A stretch of DNA of 64,000 nt from Bradyrhizobium sp. CCGUVB1N3 (GCF_024199925.1 NZ_JANADR010000001.1:7133501-7197500); one strand, 5' to 3'; counted from the first letter of the stretch, positions 8,508 through 19,243 are shown. Notes: generated by a model from the sequence alone, not told the origin. Program-made: numbers and translations.

Positions 8508-9890
<1,383 letters not shown>

Positions 9891-9893
9891 CTT

Positions 9894-9985
9894 GTAGGGT
9901 GGGCAAAGCGACAGCTTGCCCACCACTTCTGTCTCAGTCGCGGAGAGATGGTGGGCACGGCGCGATGCGCCTTTGCCCACCCTAG
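9894..9985. repeat. palindromic repeat, GTAGGGTGGGC family
   Basis: GTAGGGTGGGCAAAG at the left is mirrored by CTTTGCCCACCCTAG at the right, with CCCACCACTTCT in the middle. A longer member lies at 48545-48660. It starts 3 bp after the pobA stop and may end the pobA transcript. Confidence 0.75.
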
Positions 9986-10090
9986 GGGCCAGCAATCGTT
10001 TCAATCGCCTCCGCAAATGTCGTTTAAAACTTTGTAGGTGATGCATCCGTCACGTCCATCGCGTTCAATGGTGGCAACCAACGACGCGAG

Positions 10091-10516
10091 ATGCACATGA
10101 CCGCCACCGCCATCCCTGACGGCTTCGAGCCGCATTTCCGCAAGAGCCCGCTCACCGATCCCTGGGAGCCGCTTTATTCAAAGCGCACCGAGAAGGCCGT
10201 TGTCGTCGGATTGCGGCTGGCAAAGCCGCACACCAACGCGCGCGGACGCATTCACGGTGGTCTCATCGCAGCGCTGGCCGATGCCGCGATGGGCTATAGC
10301 TGCGCGCAGGCAACGGGCTGGACGACGTCGTTCGTGACGATCTCGCTCGCCGTTGATTATGTCGGCGCCGCCGAGATCGGCCAGTGGTGTGCGGTCGAGA
10401 GCGAGGTGATCAAGACCGGCAGCACGATCTGCTTCGCGCAATGCCTGATCAAGGCTGACGACGCCGTGATCGCGCGGGCCAACGGCACGTTCCGCGTGGT
10501 GCCGAAGAAGGAGTGA
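10091..10516 (+). CDS. PaaI-family (hotdog-fold) acyl-CoA thioesterase
   Basis: A 141-residue single hotdog domain. The signature HGGLIAALADAAMGY lies near residues 52-66 and is the helix-start region that carries the catalytic residues in PaaI-type thioesterases. SLAVDYVGAAEIG is the following strand pair. Such enzymes hydrolyse aromatic or medium-chain acyl-CoAs. No ribosome site clearly separates ATG 10091 from the second ATG 6 bp later, which may be the true start. It lies alone between pobA and the LysR gene. Confidence 0.85.
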   Translation: MHMTATAIPDGFEPHFRKSPLTDPWEPLYSKRTEKAVVVGLRLAKPHTNARGRIHGGLIAALADAAMGYSCAQATGWTTSFVTISLAVDYVGAAEIGQWCAVESEVIKTGSTICFAQCLIKADDAVIARANGTFRVVPKKE

Positions 10517-10525
10517 ACGGTCTCG

Positions 10526-10646
10526 TGTCCCGGGCGCGGTGCGGCGCGAAGCGCTGCTCCGCAGAGCCGGGACCCATGCGTCCGCGAAGAGATGGGCCCC
10601 GGCTCAGCAGCGCATCACTGCGTGCTGCGCTGCGTCCGGGGCACGA
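10526..10646. repeat. dispersed palindromic repeat, CCGGGAC family, with intact IS110 target
   Basis: Contains GAGCCGGGACCCA (10564-10576), whose complement TGGGTCCCGGCTC is exactly the sequence into which the IS110 element at 57548-58655 inserted. The right half, GCAGCGCATCACTGCG..GCGTCCGGGGCACG, is the mirror image of the repeat left of that element. Confidence 0.8.
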
Positions 10647-10649
10647 GAG

Positions 10650-11540
10650 CTACCCAAGCCGCCAGTTCGTCGTCTCCACCACGAGATCGATGAACGCGCG
10701 CACCTTGGCCGAGAGCAGCCGCGAGGTCGGATAGACGATGTGGATGGGCAGGGCAGGCTGCTCGAATTTCGCCAGCACGATTTTCAGGCGCCCGCGCCTC
10801 AAGCCCTCGGCGGCCTGATAGGCCAGCACGCGCGTCACGCCGCCGCCGGCTTCGGCATATTGCAGGGCCGCATCGGCGCTGTTGCTGATGAAGCGGGGAG
10901 ATGGCGTCACCTCGATCTCGCGGCCGTCGCGCAGAAAGCGTCGATCGGTCGTCGGGCCGAACTGGATGGTCTGATGCTCGAGCAGGGCCTCCGGCGTCTT
11001 CGGTTCGCCGTACCGCTTCAGATAGCCGGGCGAGGCCACGACGATGCGCCGCATCTCGCCGACCTGACGCGCGACCAGAGACGAGTCGGCGAGATGGCCG
11101 ATCCGCACCGCGGCATCGACGGCGTCCTCCACGAGGTTGACGAGATGATCCGACAGCCTGAGTTCGCAGGCGACTTCGGGATAGCGCTTGAGATAGGCGG
11201 TCATGACCGGCCCGACATGGAGCCGGCCGAACCCGACCGGTGCCGACACCACGAGACGTCCGCTCGGCCGGTTGCGCTCCTCCCGCGCCGAGCCGTCCGC
11301 CTCCTCGACATCGGCGAGGATCCGCCGCGCACGCTCCAGATAGCGCGTGCCGACGTCGGTGAGAGTCACGGAGCGCGTGGTCCGCTGCAACAGCCGCGCG
11401 CCGAGATGCTCTTCCAGCGAGGCGATCATGCGGGTCACCGCCGACGGCGACAGCCGCAGCTTGCGCGCCGCCGGCGCAAAGCCACGCAGCTCGGCGACGG
11501 TGACGAAGACGTGCATGGCCTCGAGCCGGTCCATGGTCAT
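10650..11540 (-). CDS. LysR-family transcriptional regulator
   Basis: A 296-residue LysR regulator. The N-terminal winged helix-turn-helix is in residues 4-62 (FAPAARKLRLSPSAVTRMIASLEEHLG), followed by a linker helix and a two-lobed substrate-binding domain from about residue 90. The pattern RLLQRTTRSVTLTDVG is typical of the CrgA/DsdC-like branch. It is divergent from the PPOX-type flavoprotein gene, which is its likely target. An ATTGC-N7-GCAAT element lies directly before the start. The effector is unknown. Confidence 0.9.
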   Translation of the reverse strand: MTMDRLEAMHVFVTVAELRGFAPAARKLRLSPSAVTRMIASLEEHLGARLLQRTTRSVTLTDVGTRYLERARRILADVEEADGSAREERNRPSGRLVVSAPVGFGRLHVGPVMTAYLKRYPEVACELRLSDHLVNLVEDAVDAAVRIGHLADSSLVARQVGEMRRIVVASPGYLKRYGEPKTPEALLEHQTIQFGPTTDRRFLRDGREIEVTPSPRFISNSADAALQYAEAGGGVTRVLAYQAAEGLRRGRLKIVLAKFEQPALPIHIVYPTSRLLSAKVRAFIDLVVETTNWRLG

Positions 11541-11541
11541 T

Positions 11542-11558
11542 ATTGCATATATCGCAAT
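11542..11558. promoter_or_regulatory. LysR-type operator candidate
   Basis: ATTGC-N7-GCAAT, a perfect inverted repeat fitting the T-N11-A LysR box, lies immediately before the lysR start and about 95 bp before the divergent flavoprotein gene. It could mediate autorepression and activation of the neighbour. Confidence 0.5.
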
Positions 11559-11653
11559 GATGAAGTGTCAAGCGGGCTGATTGTTCTAGACGTAAGAGGG
11601 CGCATTTTAGCGGTCAAAGGACGCGAGAATGCGCCAGCTCTGGAGATACTCCG

Positions 11654-12280
11654 ATGCCGTCCGCCCACGCCTACGCCAGTGACGTCGCTTTCACTCCGGC
11701 AGTCAAATCGATCCAGACCCGGAAGGGCTCGCGCGAGGCGTATTCCCACGCCGAGCAGCGTGGTTGGCGCACCGAGGTCGACGAAAATCTCGCGGCGTTC
11801 CTGGCCGATGCCAGTAGTTTCTATCTCGCCACGGCCTCAGCTGACGGCCAGCCCTATATCCAGCACCGCGGCGGCCCGAAGGGCTTTTTGAAGGTGCTGG
11901 ACAAGCAGACGCTCGCCTTCGCCGACTACGCCGGGAACCGGCAGTATCTCACGCAAGGCAACCTCTCCGAAAATCCCAAGGCCTATATCTTCGTGATGGA
12001 CTACGCCCATCGCCGCAGGGTGAAGATCTGGGGCGAAGCGCGCGTGGTTGAGGACGATCCAGCGCTGACGCAGTCACTGATGCCAGGAGGCTACAAGGCG
12101 CGCCCCGAGCAGGTCATCGTGTTCAAGATCGCGGCCTGGGACACCAACTGCCCGCAGCACATCCCGCAGAAATTCGACGCGGCGGACGTGGCGTCAGCGC
12201 TGGCGGCGCGGGATGCAAGGATTGCGGAGCTCGAAGCCGAGGTGGCGGCGCTGAAGGGGCAGGCGATGGCGGTGGGCTGA
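11654..12280 (+). CDS. pyridoxamine 5'-phosphate oxidase (PPOX)-type flavin-binding protein
   Basis: A 208-residue split-barrel flavoprotein. The FMN-binding core is about residues 48-150: FYLATASADGQPYIQHRGGPKGFLKV and LAFADYAGNRQYLTQGNL are characteristic of the PPOX-like subgroup. A short coiled coil (AALAARDARIAELEAEVAAL) forms the C-terminus and may mediate dimerisation. GGAGATACTCCG precedes the ATG. Members reduce or oxidise small substrates; the substrate here is unknown. Expression is probably under the divergent LysR protein. Confidence 0.85.
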   Translation: MPSAHAYASDVAFTPAVKSIQTRKGSREAYSHAEQRGWRTEVDENLAAFLADASSFYLATASADGQPYIQHRGGPKGFLKVLDKQTLAFADYAGNRQYLTQGNLSENPKAYIFVMDYAHRRRVKIWGEARVVEDDPALTQSLMPGGYKARPEQVIVFKIAAWDTNCPQHIPQKFDAADVASALAARDARIAELEAEVAALKGQAMAVG

Positions 12281-12307
12281 GGCGCCACGTTGAGTCTAGC
12301 GCAGCAC

Positions 12308-12527
12308 AGGCGCTGCATTTCCCTCTCCCCTTGTGGGAGAGGGTGGCTCGCCGCGTAGCGGCGAGACGGGTGAGGGGTTCTCTCCGCACGTTCGTTCTGT
12401 ACTTGAATTCGCGGATGCAACCCCTCATCCGGCGCCATAGCCGATGCGGAGCATCGGCGTTCTTGAGAACGGCGGCCGAAGGCCGCCTATGCCACCTTCT
12501 CCCGCAAGGGGAGAAGGGAAGAGGAGT
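12308..12527. repeat. long imperfect palindrome, CTCCCCTTGTGGGAGA family
   Basis: The same repeat family as 3781-3955, with arms CTCCCCTTGTGGGAGAGGGT and CTTCTCCCGCAAGGGGAGAA. The inner arms appear in the opposite order, and the unit is about 45 bp longer because of an extra CGATGCGGAGCATCG hairpin. It fills the gap between two convergent genes. Confidence 0.75.
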
Positions 12528-12538
12528 TCGCGGCAAGC

Positions 12539-13270
12539 CTACAGCGCGCTGGCGCCTTCGTGCTGGAAGCCGAGATAGCTCGCCGCGACGCGTTCGTTGG
12601 CGGCGATGTCGCTGGCCTTGCCGCTGAGCACGAACTCGCCGAGCTCCATCACGTAAGCCTTGTCCGCGATCTTCAGCGCGGCCTGCGCGTTCTGCTCGAC
12701 CAGCAGCACCGAGACGCCGCTGGCGCGCAGCTCGGTGACGATGCGGAAGATGTCGGCGACGATGATCGGCGCCAAGCCCAGGCTCGGCTCGTCCAGCATC
12801 AGCAGTTTCGGCTCTCCCATCAGCGCACGGCCCATGGCGAGCATCTGCTGCTCGCCGCCGGAGAGCGTGCCGGCGAGCTGCTTGCGTCGCTCTTTCAGTC
12901 GCGGGAACAGCGCGTAGACGCGCTCGATCGAGCTCTTCGCCCTGCTCTTCTCGATGCGGAAGGCCCCTAACTCCAGATTGTCCTCGACGTTCATGGTCAC
13001 GAACAATTCGCGGTGCTCCGGCACGAGGCCCAGCCCCATCGCAACGCGGTCCTCGATGTCGAGCCGTGCGAGGTCTTGCCCGGCAAAGGCGACGCGGCCC
13101 TTCAGCGGCAGGATACCCATGACAGCCGAGAGCAGCGTGGTCTTGCCGGCGCCGTTGGCGCCGACGATGGTGACGATCTCGTCTTGGCCGACCTCGAGCG
13201 AAACCGAGCGGACCGCCTCGACCTTGCCGTAGGCGACATGCGCGTCGGTGACTGACAACATAGCGCTCAT
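12539..13270 (-). CDS. livF: branched-chain/aromatic-type ABC transporter ATPase (LivF)
   Basis: A 243-residue ABC ATPase. Walker A GANGAGKTT is near residue 40, the signature LSGGEQQM near 142 and Walker B LLMLDEPSLGLAP near 160. The start MSAMLSV overlaps the stop of the upstream permease-ATPase gene by ATGA; an internal ATG 9 bp later is an alternative. It forms one half of the energy-coupling pair of a HAAT-type importer with the next two genes. Confidence 0.9.
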   Translation of the reverse strand: MSAMLSVTDAHVAYGKVEAVRSVSLEVGQDEIVTIVGANGAGKTTLLSAVMGILPLKGRVAFAGQDLARLDIEDRVAMGLGLVPEHRELFVTMNVEDNLELGAFRIEKSRAKSSIERVYALFPRLKERRKQLAGTLSGGEQQMLAMGRALMGEPKLLMLDEPSLGLAPIIVADIFRIVTELRASGVSVLLVEQNAQAALKIADKAYVMELGEFVLSGKASDIAANERVAASYLGFQHEGASAL

Positions 13271-15036
13271 GCCGCCACTCCGAGATAGGCCTTGATCACT
13301 TCGGGATTGGTCTTGATCGTGGCGGGCGTGCCTTCCGCGATCTTGGTGCCGAAATCGAGCACCACGATGCGGTCGGCGAGATTCATCACGAAGCCCATGT
13401 CGTGCTCGACCAGGAGGACGCTCATGCCGCCGTCGCGCAAGTCGCGCAGCAGCTTTGCGAGCTGCTGCTTCTCCATGTGGCGTAGGCCGGCCGCCGGCTC
13501 GTCGAGCAGCAGCAGCATCGGATCGACGCACAACGCGCGTGCGATCTCGACGATGCGCTGCTGTCCGAGCGAGAGCGAGCCTGCAAGCTGATGCATCTGT
13601 TCGCCAAGGCCGACGCGCTCGATCTGGCGCGCGGCTTCCGCCAGCAGCCGGGCCTCGTCAGCGCGGTCGAGCCGCAGCATCGAGGCAATCGGTCCCGAGT
13701 GGCCGCGCAGATGCGCGCCGATCGCGACGTTTTCCAGCACGGTCATGTCGGGCACCAGCTTCACGTGCTGGAAGGTGCGGGAAATGCCGAGCTTGACGAT
13801 CTCCTGCGGCGGCGCCCTGTCGACCTTCTTGCCGAGCACCGAGATCGAGCCCGAAGTCGCCGACAGCACGCCGGTGATCAGGTTGAACGTCGTGCTCTTT
13901 CCGGCGCCGTTCGGACCGATCAGCGCGACGATCTCGCGGGCCTGCACATCGAAGGAGACATTGTTCACCGCGATCACGCCGCCGAACTGTTTTCGTGCTT
14001 TTTCGACCTGGAGCAGCACGCTTGCCTCGCCGGGCGCGCGGACGCGCGCCGGCAGGGTCAGCGAGGTGTCCGGCTTCCTGCCGCCAGCCTTCTGCGGCAG
14101 GAACGACATCAGCCACGGCCAGACGCCGCCGGGCGCAAGCTGCAGCAGCGCCACCAGCATGATGCCGAACACGATGGTCTCGACCTGTCCGGAGCCGGGC
14201 AGGATGAGCGGCAGATAGCTCTGCAGCACTTCCTTCAGGACAACGACGATCGCCGCGCCGAGCACGCCGCCCCAGACATAACCGGCGCCGCCAACCACCG
14301 CGATGAAGAGATACTCGATGCCGGCCTGCGCGCCGAACGGCGTCGGATTGACCGCGCGCTGGAGATGCGCATAGAGCCAGCCGGAGAGACCTGCGAGCAC
14401 CGCGGCATGAATGAACACCAGCATCTTTGCGCGCGGCGTCTGCACGCCAAAGGCTTCGGCAGCGACATGTCCACGCCTGAGCGCGCGGATGGCGCGGCCG
14501 GTGCGGGAATCCAGCAGGTTCATGGTGAGCAGCGCCGAGACGATCACCGCAACCCAGATCGCGTAATAGATCGAGCCGGGTGAGAGCATTTTGAACGTGC
14601 CGATCGACAGCGGGGGGATCGCGGAGATGCCGTCGTTTCTCCCCAAGAATTCGAGCTTGCTGAAGAGATAGAACAGTCCGAGCCCCCAGGCGAGCGTGCC
14701 GAGCGGCAGATAGTGGCCCGACAGGCGGACCGTGACCAGCCCGAGCAGCACCGCGAGCAGGCCACTGACCAGCAGCGAGAGCGGCAAGGTCAGCCAGGGC
14801 GACAGGCCATACGCCGTCGACAGCACCGCAGTGGTGTAGGCGCCGAAGCCGACGAAGGCCGCCTGTCCGAACGAGGTGAGGCCGCCGACGCCGGTCAGCA
14901 GCACGAGGCCCATGGCGACCAGCGCGGTGAGGCCGATATTGTCCAGGAGCACGATCCAGAATGGCGGCATGCCGGGAATGAACGGGATCGCCGCCATGAG
15001 AATCGCGAAGACGAGAATGGGGAGCCGGTCGTTCAT
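13267..15036 (-). CDS. fused ABC transporter permease-ATPase (LivM-LivG)
   Basis: A 589-residue fusion. Residues 1 to about 325 are a LivM-type permease with eight or so membrane segments ([20 protein letters not shown] is the family motif). Residues from about 345 are a LivG-type ATPase with Walker [10 protein letters not shown], signature LSLGQQR and Walker [15 protein letters not shown]. The two domains are separate genes in most HAAT systems. The gene lies 5 bp after livH and overlaps livF by 4 bp. No periplasmic binding-protein gene is in this operon, so one must come from elsewhere. Confidence 0.92.
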   Translation of the reverse strand: MNDRLPILVFAILMAAIPFIPGMPPFWIVLLDNIGLTALVAMGLVLLTGVGGLTSFGQAAFVGFGAYTTAVLSTAYGLSPWLTLPLSLLVSGLLAVLLGLVTVRLSGHYLPLGTLAWGLGLFYLFSKLEFLGRNDGISAIPPLSIGTFKMLSPGSIYYAIWVAVIVSALLTMNLLDSRTGRAIRALRRGHVAAEAFGVQTPRAKMLVFIHAAVLAGLSGWLYAHLQRAVNPTPFGAQAGIEYLFIAVVGGAGYVWGGVLGAAIVVVLKEVLQSYLPLILPGSGQVETIVFGIMLVALLQLAPGGVWPWLMSFLPQKAGGRKPDTSLTLPARVRAPGEASVLLQVEKARKQFGGVIAVNNVSFDVQAREIVALIGPNGAGKSTTFNLITGVLSATSGSISVLGKKVDRAPPQEIVKLGISRTFQHVKLVPDMTVLENVAIGAHLRGHSGPIASMLRLDRADEARLLAEAARQIERVGLGEQMHQLAGSLSLGQQRIVEIARALCVDPMLLLLDEPAAGLRHMEKQQLAKLLRDLRDGGMSVLLVEHDMGFVMNLADRIVVLDFGTKIAEGTPATIKTNPEVIKAYLGVAA

Positions 15037-15041
15037 CGTGC

Positions 15042-16082
15042 TCAGTCCTTCTCTTCCTCGACCGCGGGGGCTGCGAGCGAGCGCAGCAGCAGCACCGGGA
15101 TCAGCAGCATGAAGACGATGACCTCCTTGTAGTTGCTGGCATAGAAGGACGAGAACGCCTCGACGATGCCGACAAAGAGCGCGGCGATGGCCGTCAGGGG
15201 ATAGCTGACGAGGCCGCCGATGATTGCTGCGACGAAGCCTTTCAGGCCGATCAGGAAGCCGCTGTCGTAATAGAGAGTTGTAATTGGGACGATAAGTATG
15301 CCCGACAGCGCGCCGATGACGGACGCCAGCAGGAACGCGATCTGCCCCGACAGCGAGGTCCGGATGCCGACGAGCCGCGCACCCAGCCGGTTGACGGCGG
15401 TCGCGCGCAGCGCCTTGCCGTAGCGTGTGAAGCCGAAGAACAGCCAGAGGCCGACGATGAAGGCGATGGTGATGCCGTAGACCGTGATGCTCTGGCCGGT
15501 GAAGCGCAACGCGCCGAGCGTGAAGGCCGTCGACAGCACCGCCGGTCCGCGCTGGCCTTCGGCCCCGAAGAACAGAAGGCCGAGGCCCTGCAGCGCAAGA
15601 TGGACGCCGACGGAGGCGATCAGCAGCACGAGCACCGAGGTGTGGGCCAGTGGCTGGAACACGATGCGATAGAGCGACACGCCGATCAGCGCGACGATCA
15701 CGAGCGACAGCGCCATCGAGATCGCAACCGGCGGCTTCTGGCCGGCGAAGTAGAGGGTCACCGCCAGCACGATTCCCGGCAGCACGATGTTGGTGAGGAA
15801 GGTGCGGAGGATCAGCCGCCCGTGCAGCGCTTTGCGCGCCGCGAACAGGTCGAACACAAAGGCGACGATGCCCATCGCGAGCGCAAGCTTGGCCGTGCCC
15901 GGCATCTGGCCGGAGGCGAGCGAAGCATAGGTCAGCGCGCCATAGGTGACGAATTCGCCTTGTGGAATCAGGATGACGCGGGTGACGGCGAACACCAGCA
16001 CCAGTGCCAGTCCGAGCAGCGCGTAGATCGCGCCGTTGGTGATGCCGTCCTGGACCAGGAACAGCAGGATGGTGGTATTCAA
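15042..16082 (-). CDS. livH: branched-chain/aromatic-type ABC transporter permease (LivH)
   Basis: A 346-residue integral membrane protein, first gene of the livH-livMG-livF operon. The segment VQDGITNGAIYALLGLALVLVF at the N-terminus and IPQGEFVTYGALTY near residue 40 are LivH hallmarks. It is about 50 residues longer than the usual LivH. Divergent from a MarR gene, with a palindrome in the shared promoter region, so substrate-responsive control by that regulator is likely. Confidence 0.9.
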   Translation of the reverse strand: MNTTILLFLVQDGITNGAIYALLGLALVLVFAVTRVILIPQGEFVTYGALTYASLASGQMPGTAKLALAMGIVAFVFDLFAARKALHGRLILRTFLTNIVLPGIVLAVTLYFAGQKPPVAISMALSLVIVALIGVSLYRIVFQPLAHTSVLVLLIASVGVHLALQGLGLLFFGAEGQRGPAVLSTAFTLGALRFTGQSITVYGITIAFIVGLWLFFGFTRYGKALRATAVNRLGARLVGIRTSLSGQIAFLLASVIGALSGILIVPITTLYYDSGFLIGLKGFVAAIIGGLVSYPLTAIAALFVGIVEAFSSFYASNYKEVIVFMLLIPVLLLRSLAAPAVEEEKD

Positions 16083-16164
16083 GACCGGACGCTCCCCCTT
16101 AAGATCCGGACCGATCCCCCTTTCGCGGTGGATCGTCCCTCACAGCCATTGAAAATCGCTGACG

Positions 16165-16198
16165 ATATTTGATATGGTCAATAACAATTATCGAATAT
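16165..16198. promoter_or_regulatory. inverted repeat in the livH/marR divergent promoter
   Basis: ATATTTGATA (16165-16174) and TATCGAATAT (16189-16198) form an inverted repeat with one mismatch and a 14-bp spacer. The surrounding AT-rich stretch includes CAATAAC and could hold both -10 elements. The likely binder is the adjacent MarR protein. Confidence 0.5.
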
Positions 16199-16256
16199 AA
16201 CTTCAAGGGCCGGGGAACACCGGGCCTAAATCTAACGGGATTGCGAGCAACAGGCG

Positions 16257-16787
16257 ATGACCGTTTCCAAAGCGGCGGAAAAATCGGCGGAAGCAACCAC
16301 AAAGGGCGCGGAGGCGGCCAGGGCGCGCAAGGACGCGAGCGAGGAGGCCGGCGAGGCCCTTCAGCTTGGCGAACTCTCCGGACAGCTCGGCTACGTGCTC
16401 AAACGTGCCCAGCTCAAGGTGTTCGAGAATTTCCTGCGCTGCATGGCCTCGCTCCAGCTCACGCCGGCGCAGTTTTCCGTGCTGCTGCTGGTCGAGAAGA
16501 ATCCCGGCCGCAATCAGACCGAGATTGCCTCCACGCTCGGCATCCTGCGCCCGAATTTCGTGGCCATGCTCGACAACCTCGAGAGCCGCGACCTTTGCGC
16601 GCGGATTCGCTCCACCAACGACCGCCGCTCGCACATCCTGGTCCTGACCGACAAGGGCAAGGCCGTGCTCGGCCGCGCCAAAAAGCTCGTCGCGACAAAG
16701 CACGAGGCGCGGCTGAACGAGCTGTTGGGCGGGGCCAACCGCGAGTCCCTGATCGCGATGCTCTCGAAGATCGCCAACGAGTTCTGA
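16257..16787 (+). CDS. MarR-family transcriptional regulator
   Basis: A 176-residue MarR regulator. It has a charged, lysine/alanine-rich N-terminal extension of about 35 residues. A winged helix-turn-helix follows: LTPAQFSVLLLVEKNPGRNQTEIASTLGILRPNFVAMLDNLESR is the recognition region and STNDRRSHILVLTDKGKAV the wing. It is divergent from the livH operon. In related bacteria MarR proteins of this kind answer to aromatic acyl-CoAs, including coumaroyl-CoA (CouR), so it could also control the ech, dctP and pobA promoters. That link is an inference. Confidence 0.88.
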   Translation: MTVSKAAEKSAEATTKGAEAARARKDASEEAGEALQLGELSGQLGYVLKRAQLKVFENFLRCMASLQLTPAQFSVLLLVEKNPGRNQTEIASTLGILRPNFVAMLDNLESRDLCARIRSTNDRRSHILVLTDKGKAVLGRAKKLVATKHEARLNELLGGANRESLIAMLSKIANEF

Positions 16788-16837
16788 ACAATCTCGTCAC
16801 GTTGAAACTCGGCACTCGCCGCGCGGCCCCCTGCGCT

Positions 16838-16860
16838 CCCTCCCCCACAAGGGGGGAGGG
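16838..16860. repeat. GC-rich hairpin repeat after marR
   Basis: CCCTCCCCC-ACAA-GGGGGGAGGG hairpin, a fragment of the TTGTGGGAGAGGG repeat type, about 50 bp after the marR stop. It could slow transcription, but it has no T-run. Confidence 0.5.
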
Positions 16861-16964
16861 AACACACCTGCCGTGCTGAGAGAGATTCGTTTCCCGAACG
16901 CTCGGCAAATTCATGTTCGCGCTTGATCCAAAGGCGAATGCCTTTGCAGCATGATCGAAGGCGA

Positions 16965-19070
16965 TTACGCCGCAGCGATCCGGTCAGGCAAGGTGGGCGC
17001 TTCCGGGGACAGGAAGCGGCGTTCGATTTCGGCTGCGGGCAGGGGGCGGCTGAACAGATAGCCCTGCATCTCGGTGCATCCTTCCGCCGCGATCCGGTCG
17101 AGCTGCTCGCGCGTTTCGACACCTTCCGCCGTCGCCGTCATTCCCAACCCGCTTGCGAGCGCGGCAATCGCCCGCACGATGTTGAGTGATCCGGTATCGG
17201 TGGCGACGTCGCGCACGAAGGAGCGGTCGATCTTGATCTTGTCGAACGGGAAACATTGCAGATAGGTCAGCGACGAATAGCCGGTGCCGAAATCGTCCAT
17301 TGCGATCCGGATCCCGAGATCGCGCAGCCGGTGCAGCGTGGCGAGCGTCCCCTCCTTGTCCTGCAAGAGGACGCTCTCGGTAATCTCGATTTCGAGCCGG
17401 CTGGCGTCCAGCCCCGCGGCGGCGAGCGCGCCAACGATCACCTCGGCAAGACCGGCGTAGCGGAATTGCACGGCCGATATGTTGACGGCGACGTGGAGGT
17501 GCTTTGGCCACCGGCTGGCGGTCATGCAGGCCTGCCGGATCACCCACTCGCCGATCGGCACGATCAGGCCGATCTCCTCGGCAAGCGGAATGAAGCTGTT
17601 GGGAGGGATCAGTCCGCGCTGCGGGTGCTGCCAGCGGATCAGCGCCTCGAAGCCGCTGATCGCGCCGCTGTCGCTCTTCACCAGCGGCTGATAGTGAAGC
17701 TCGAATTCGCCGCCGGCGAGCGCCTTGCGCAGATCGAGCTCCAATGCGCGGCGGCTTTGCACCTGCTCCTCCATGGCCGGCTCGAAAAAGCGGTACATGC
17801 CCCGGCCGTCGCTCTTGGCCCGGTAGAGCGCAAGGTCGGCGTTGCGCAGCAATTGCTCGGGTGTCGCTCCATCGGCCGGCGCAATGGCGATGCCGACGCT
17901 TGCTCCCGCGATCGTCTGCTGCGCGTCGATCTCGAACGGGGCGCTCATCTGCCCGATAATGCGCTGCGCAAGCGTGCCTGCTTCTCTCGCCTCGCTGATC
18001 GGGGTCTGCAGGACGACGAATTCGTCGCCGCCCATCCGGGCGATCGTGTCGCCCGGACGTACGAGGCGGCGCAGACGCTCGCTCACGCCCTTGAGCAGGG
18101 CGTCGCCGGCATGATGGCCCAGCGTGTCGTTCACCGACTTGAACTTGTCGAGGTCGATGTGATGCACGGCGAACATCTGGTTCGTCGCGAACGCCTGCTC
18201 GAGCCGCTGGTTGAGCAGGGCGCGATTGGCAAGGTCGGTCAGCGCATCGTGATGCGCCATATGCGCGATTCTGAGCTCGGTCCGCCGCTGCTCAGTGATG
18301 TCTTCGTGGGTCGCTACCCAGCCGAGGTCCGGCATCGGGCGATGGCGGATCTTGAAGGTGCGCCCGTTTCGCATCTCGACGATACTGTCGACAGGCTCGG
18401 CCGAAACCACGACGCCGGTGCGCCATTTCATGTACTCGGCCCGTGACATCGCGGGCACGCTGCCGGCCTCAAAGCGCATGTCGACGATGTCCGACAGGGG
18501 CGTGCCGGGACGGACGCGCTCGGGCGGCAGTCCGTACATGTCGATGAAGTCCTTGTTGCACACGATCAGCCGGTGATCGGCATCGAAGAAGCACAGCCCG
18601 TGCGACATATTGTTGATCGCGATGTCGAACTGCATGTTGCGCTGTTGCAGCCTTGCGCTGAGCTCCTCGCGCTCGGTGATGTCTTCGTGGGTGGCCATGC
18701 CGCCGCCGTCCGGCAGAGGGTGGATGGTATAGGCGATGATCCGCCCGTCCGCGAATTCCTGCACCGCCCGTTCGCTGACGATTGTGCGCTCCGTGCGGGC
18801 GCGAACATAGTCCTCGGCCTCACCGCGGACCTTCAATCCGAGCTTGAGCCGATGCTGGATCAGGTTGCTGACCGGCGTGCCCGGCCGCACCTCGTCCGGC
18901 GCAAGGCCGTACATGTCCATGTAGCGCTGGTTGCAGTAGATGACTTCGCGGCTCCGGTTGAACAGGATGATGCCGAGCCAAAGATTGTTGACGGCCTGCT
19001 CGAGCAACCCGCCCAAGGCGAGCGAGCCGAGCGGGCCGCTCTCGGCGGCCTGCCTGTCGCGATCCTGCAT
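16965..19070 (-). CDS. PAS-PAS-GGDEF-EAL cyclic-di-GMP signalling protein
   Basis: A 701-residue cytoplasmic protein with no membrane segment. Two PAS domains lie at about residues 24-135 and 145-260. A GGDEF domain (about 270-430) has the intact MGGDEF motif at 346-351 and an RxxD inhibitory site (RPGD) 5 residues before it. An EAL domain (about 440-690) has EAL at 475-477 and the metal and catalytic segments NISAVQF, ITESVLL, MDDFGTGYSS, KIKID and AEGVE. Both c-di-GMP synthesis and breakdown could be active. AAGGGGG precedes the ATG. The PAS input suggests redox or small-molecule control. Confidence 0.93.
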   Translation of the reverse strand: MQDRDRQAAESGPLGSLALGGLLEQAVNNLWLGIILFNRSREVIYCNQRYMDMYGLAPDEVRPGTPVSNLIQHRLKLGLKVRGEAEDYVRARTERTIVSERAVQEFADGRIIAYTIHPLPDGGGMATHEDITEREELSARLQQRNMQFDIAINNMSHGLCFFDADHRLIVCNKDFIDMYGLPPERVRPGTPLSDIVDMRFEAGSVPAMSRAEYMKWRTGVVVSAEPVDSIVEMRNGRTFKIRHRPMPDLGWVATHEDITEQRRTELRIAHMAHHDALTDLANRALLNQRLEQAFATNQMFAVHHIDLDKFKSVNDTLGHHAGDALLKGVSERLRRLVRPGDTIARMGGDEFVVLQTPISEAREAGTLAQRIIGQMSAPFEIDAQQTIAGASVGIAIAPADGATPEQLLRNADLALYRAKSDGRGMYRFFEPAMEEQVQSRRALELDLRKALAGGEFELHYQPLVKSDSGAISGFEALIRWQHPQRGLIPPNSFIPLAEEIGLIVPIGEWVIRQACMTASRWPKHLHVAVNISAVQFRYAGLAEVIVGALAAAGLDASRLEIEITESVLLQDKEGTLATLHRLRDLGIRIAMDDFGTGYSSLTYLQCFPFDKIKIDRSFVRDVATDTGSLNIVRAIAALASGLGMTATAEGVETREQLDRIAAEGCTEMQGYLFSRPLPAAEIERRFLSPEAPTLPDRIAAA

Positions 19071-19243
19071 GTATGTTCGCCCCCTTCAAGCGCGGAAGGC
19101 ATTAGAGCAGAGGCTGGTGAATCGTCTTCACGATCTGCCTCCCGCACAGGCAGCTTCCTGAAGTTGCAGCGAATTTCACGTTAAGGGGCGCGATGAGATT
19201 GCACCAGGCAAGGCGATCGCTTCCTGATGCGCAGTGCAGCATA

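Noticed and set aside
16838..16860. Hairpin as a marR terminator
   Set aside because: The stem is strong but has no T-run and matches a dispersed repeat, so it is listed as a repeat only.
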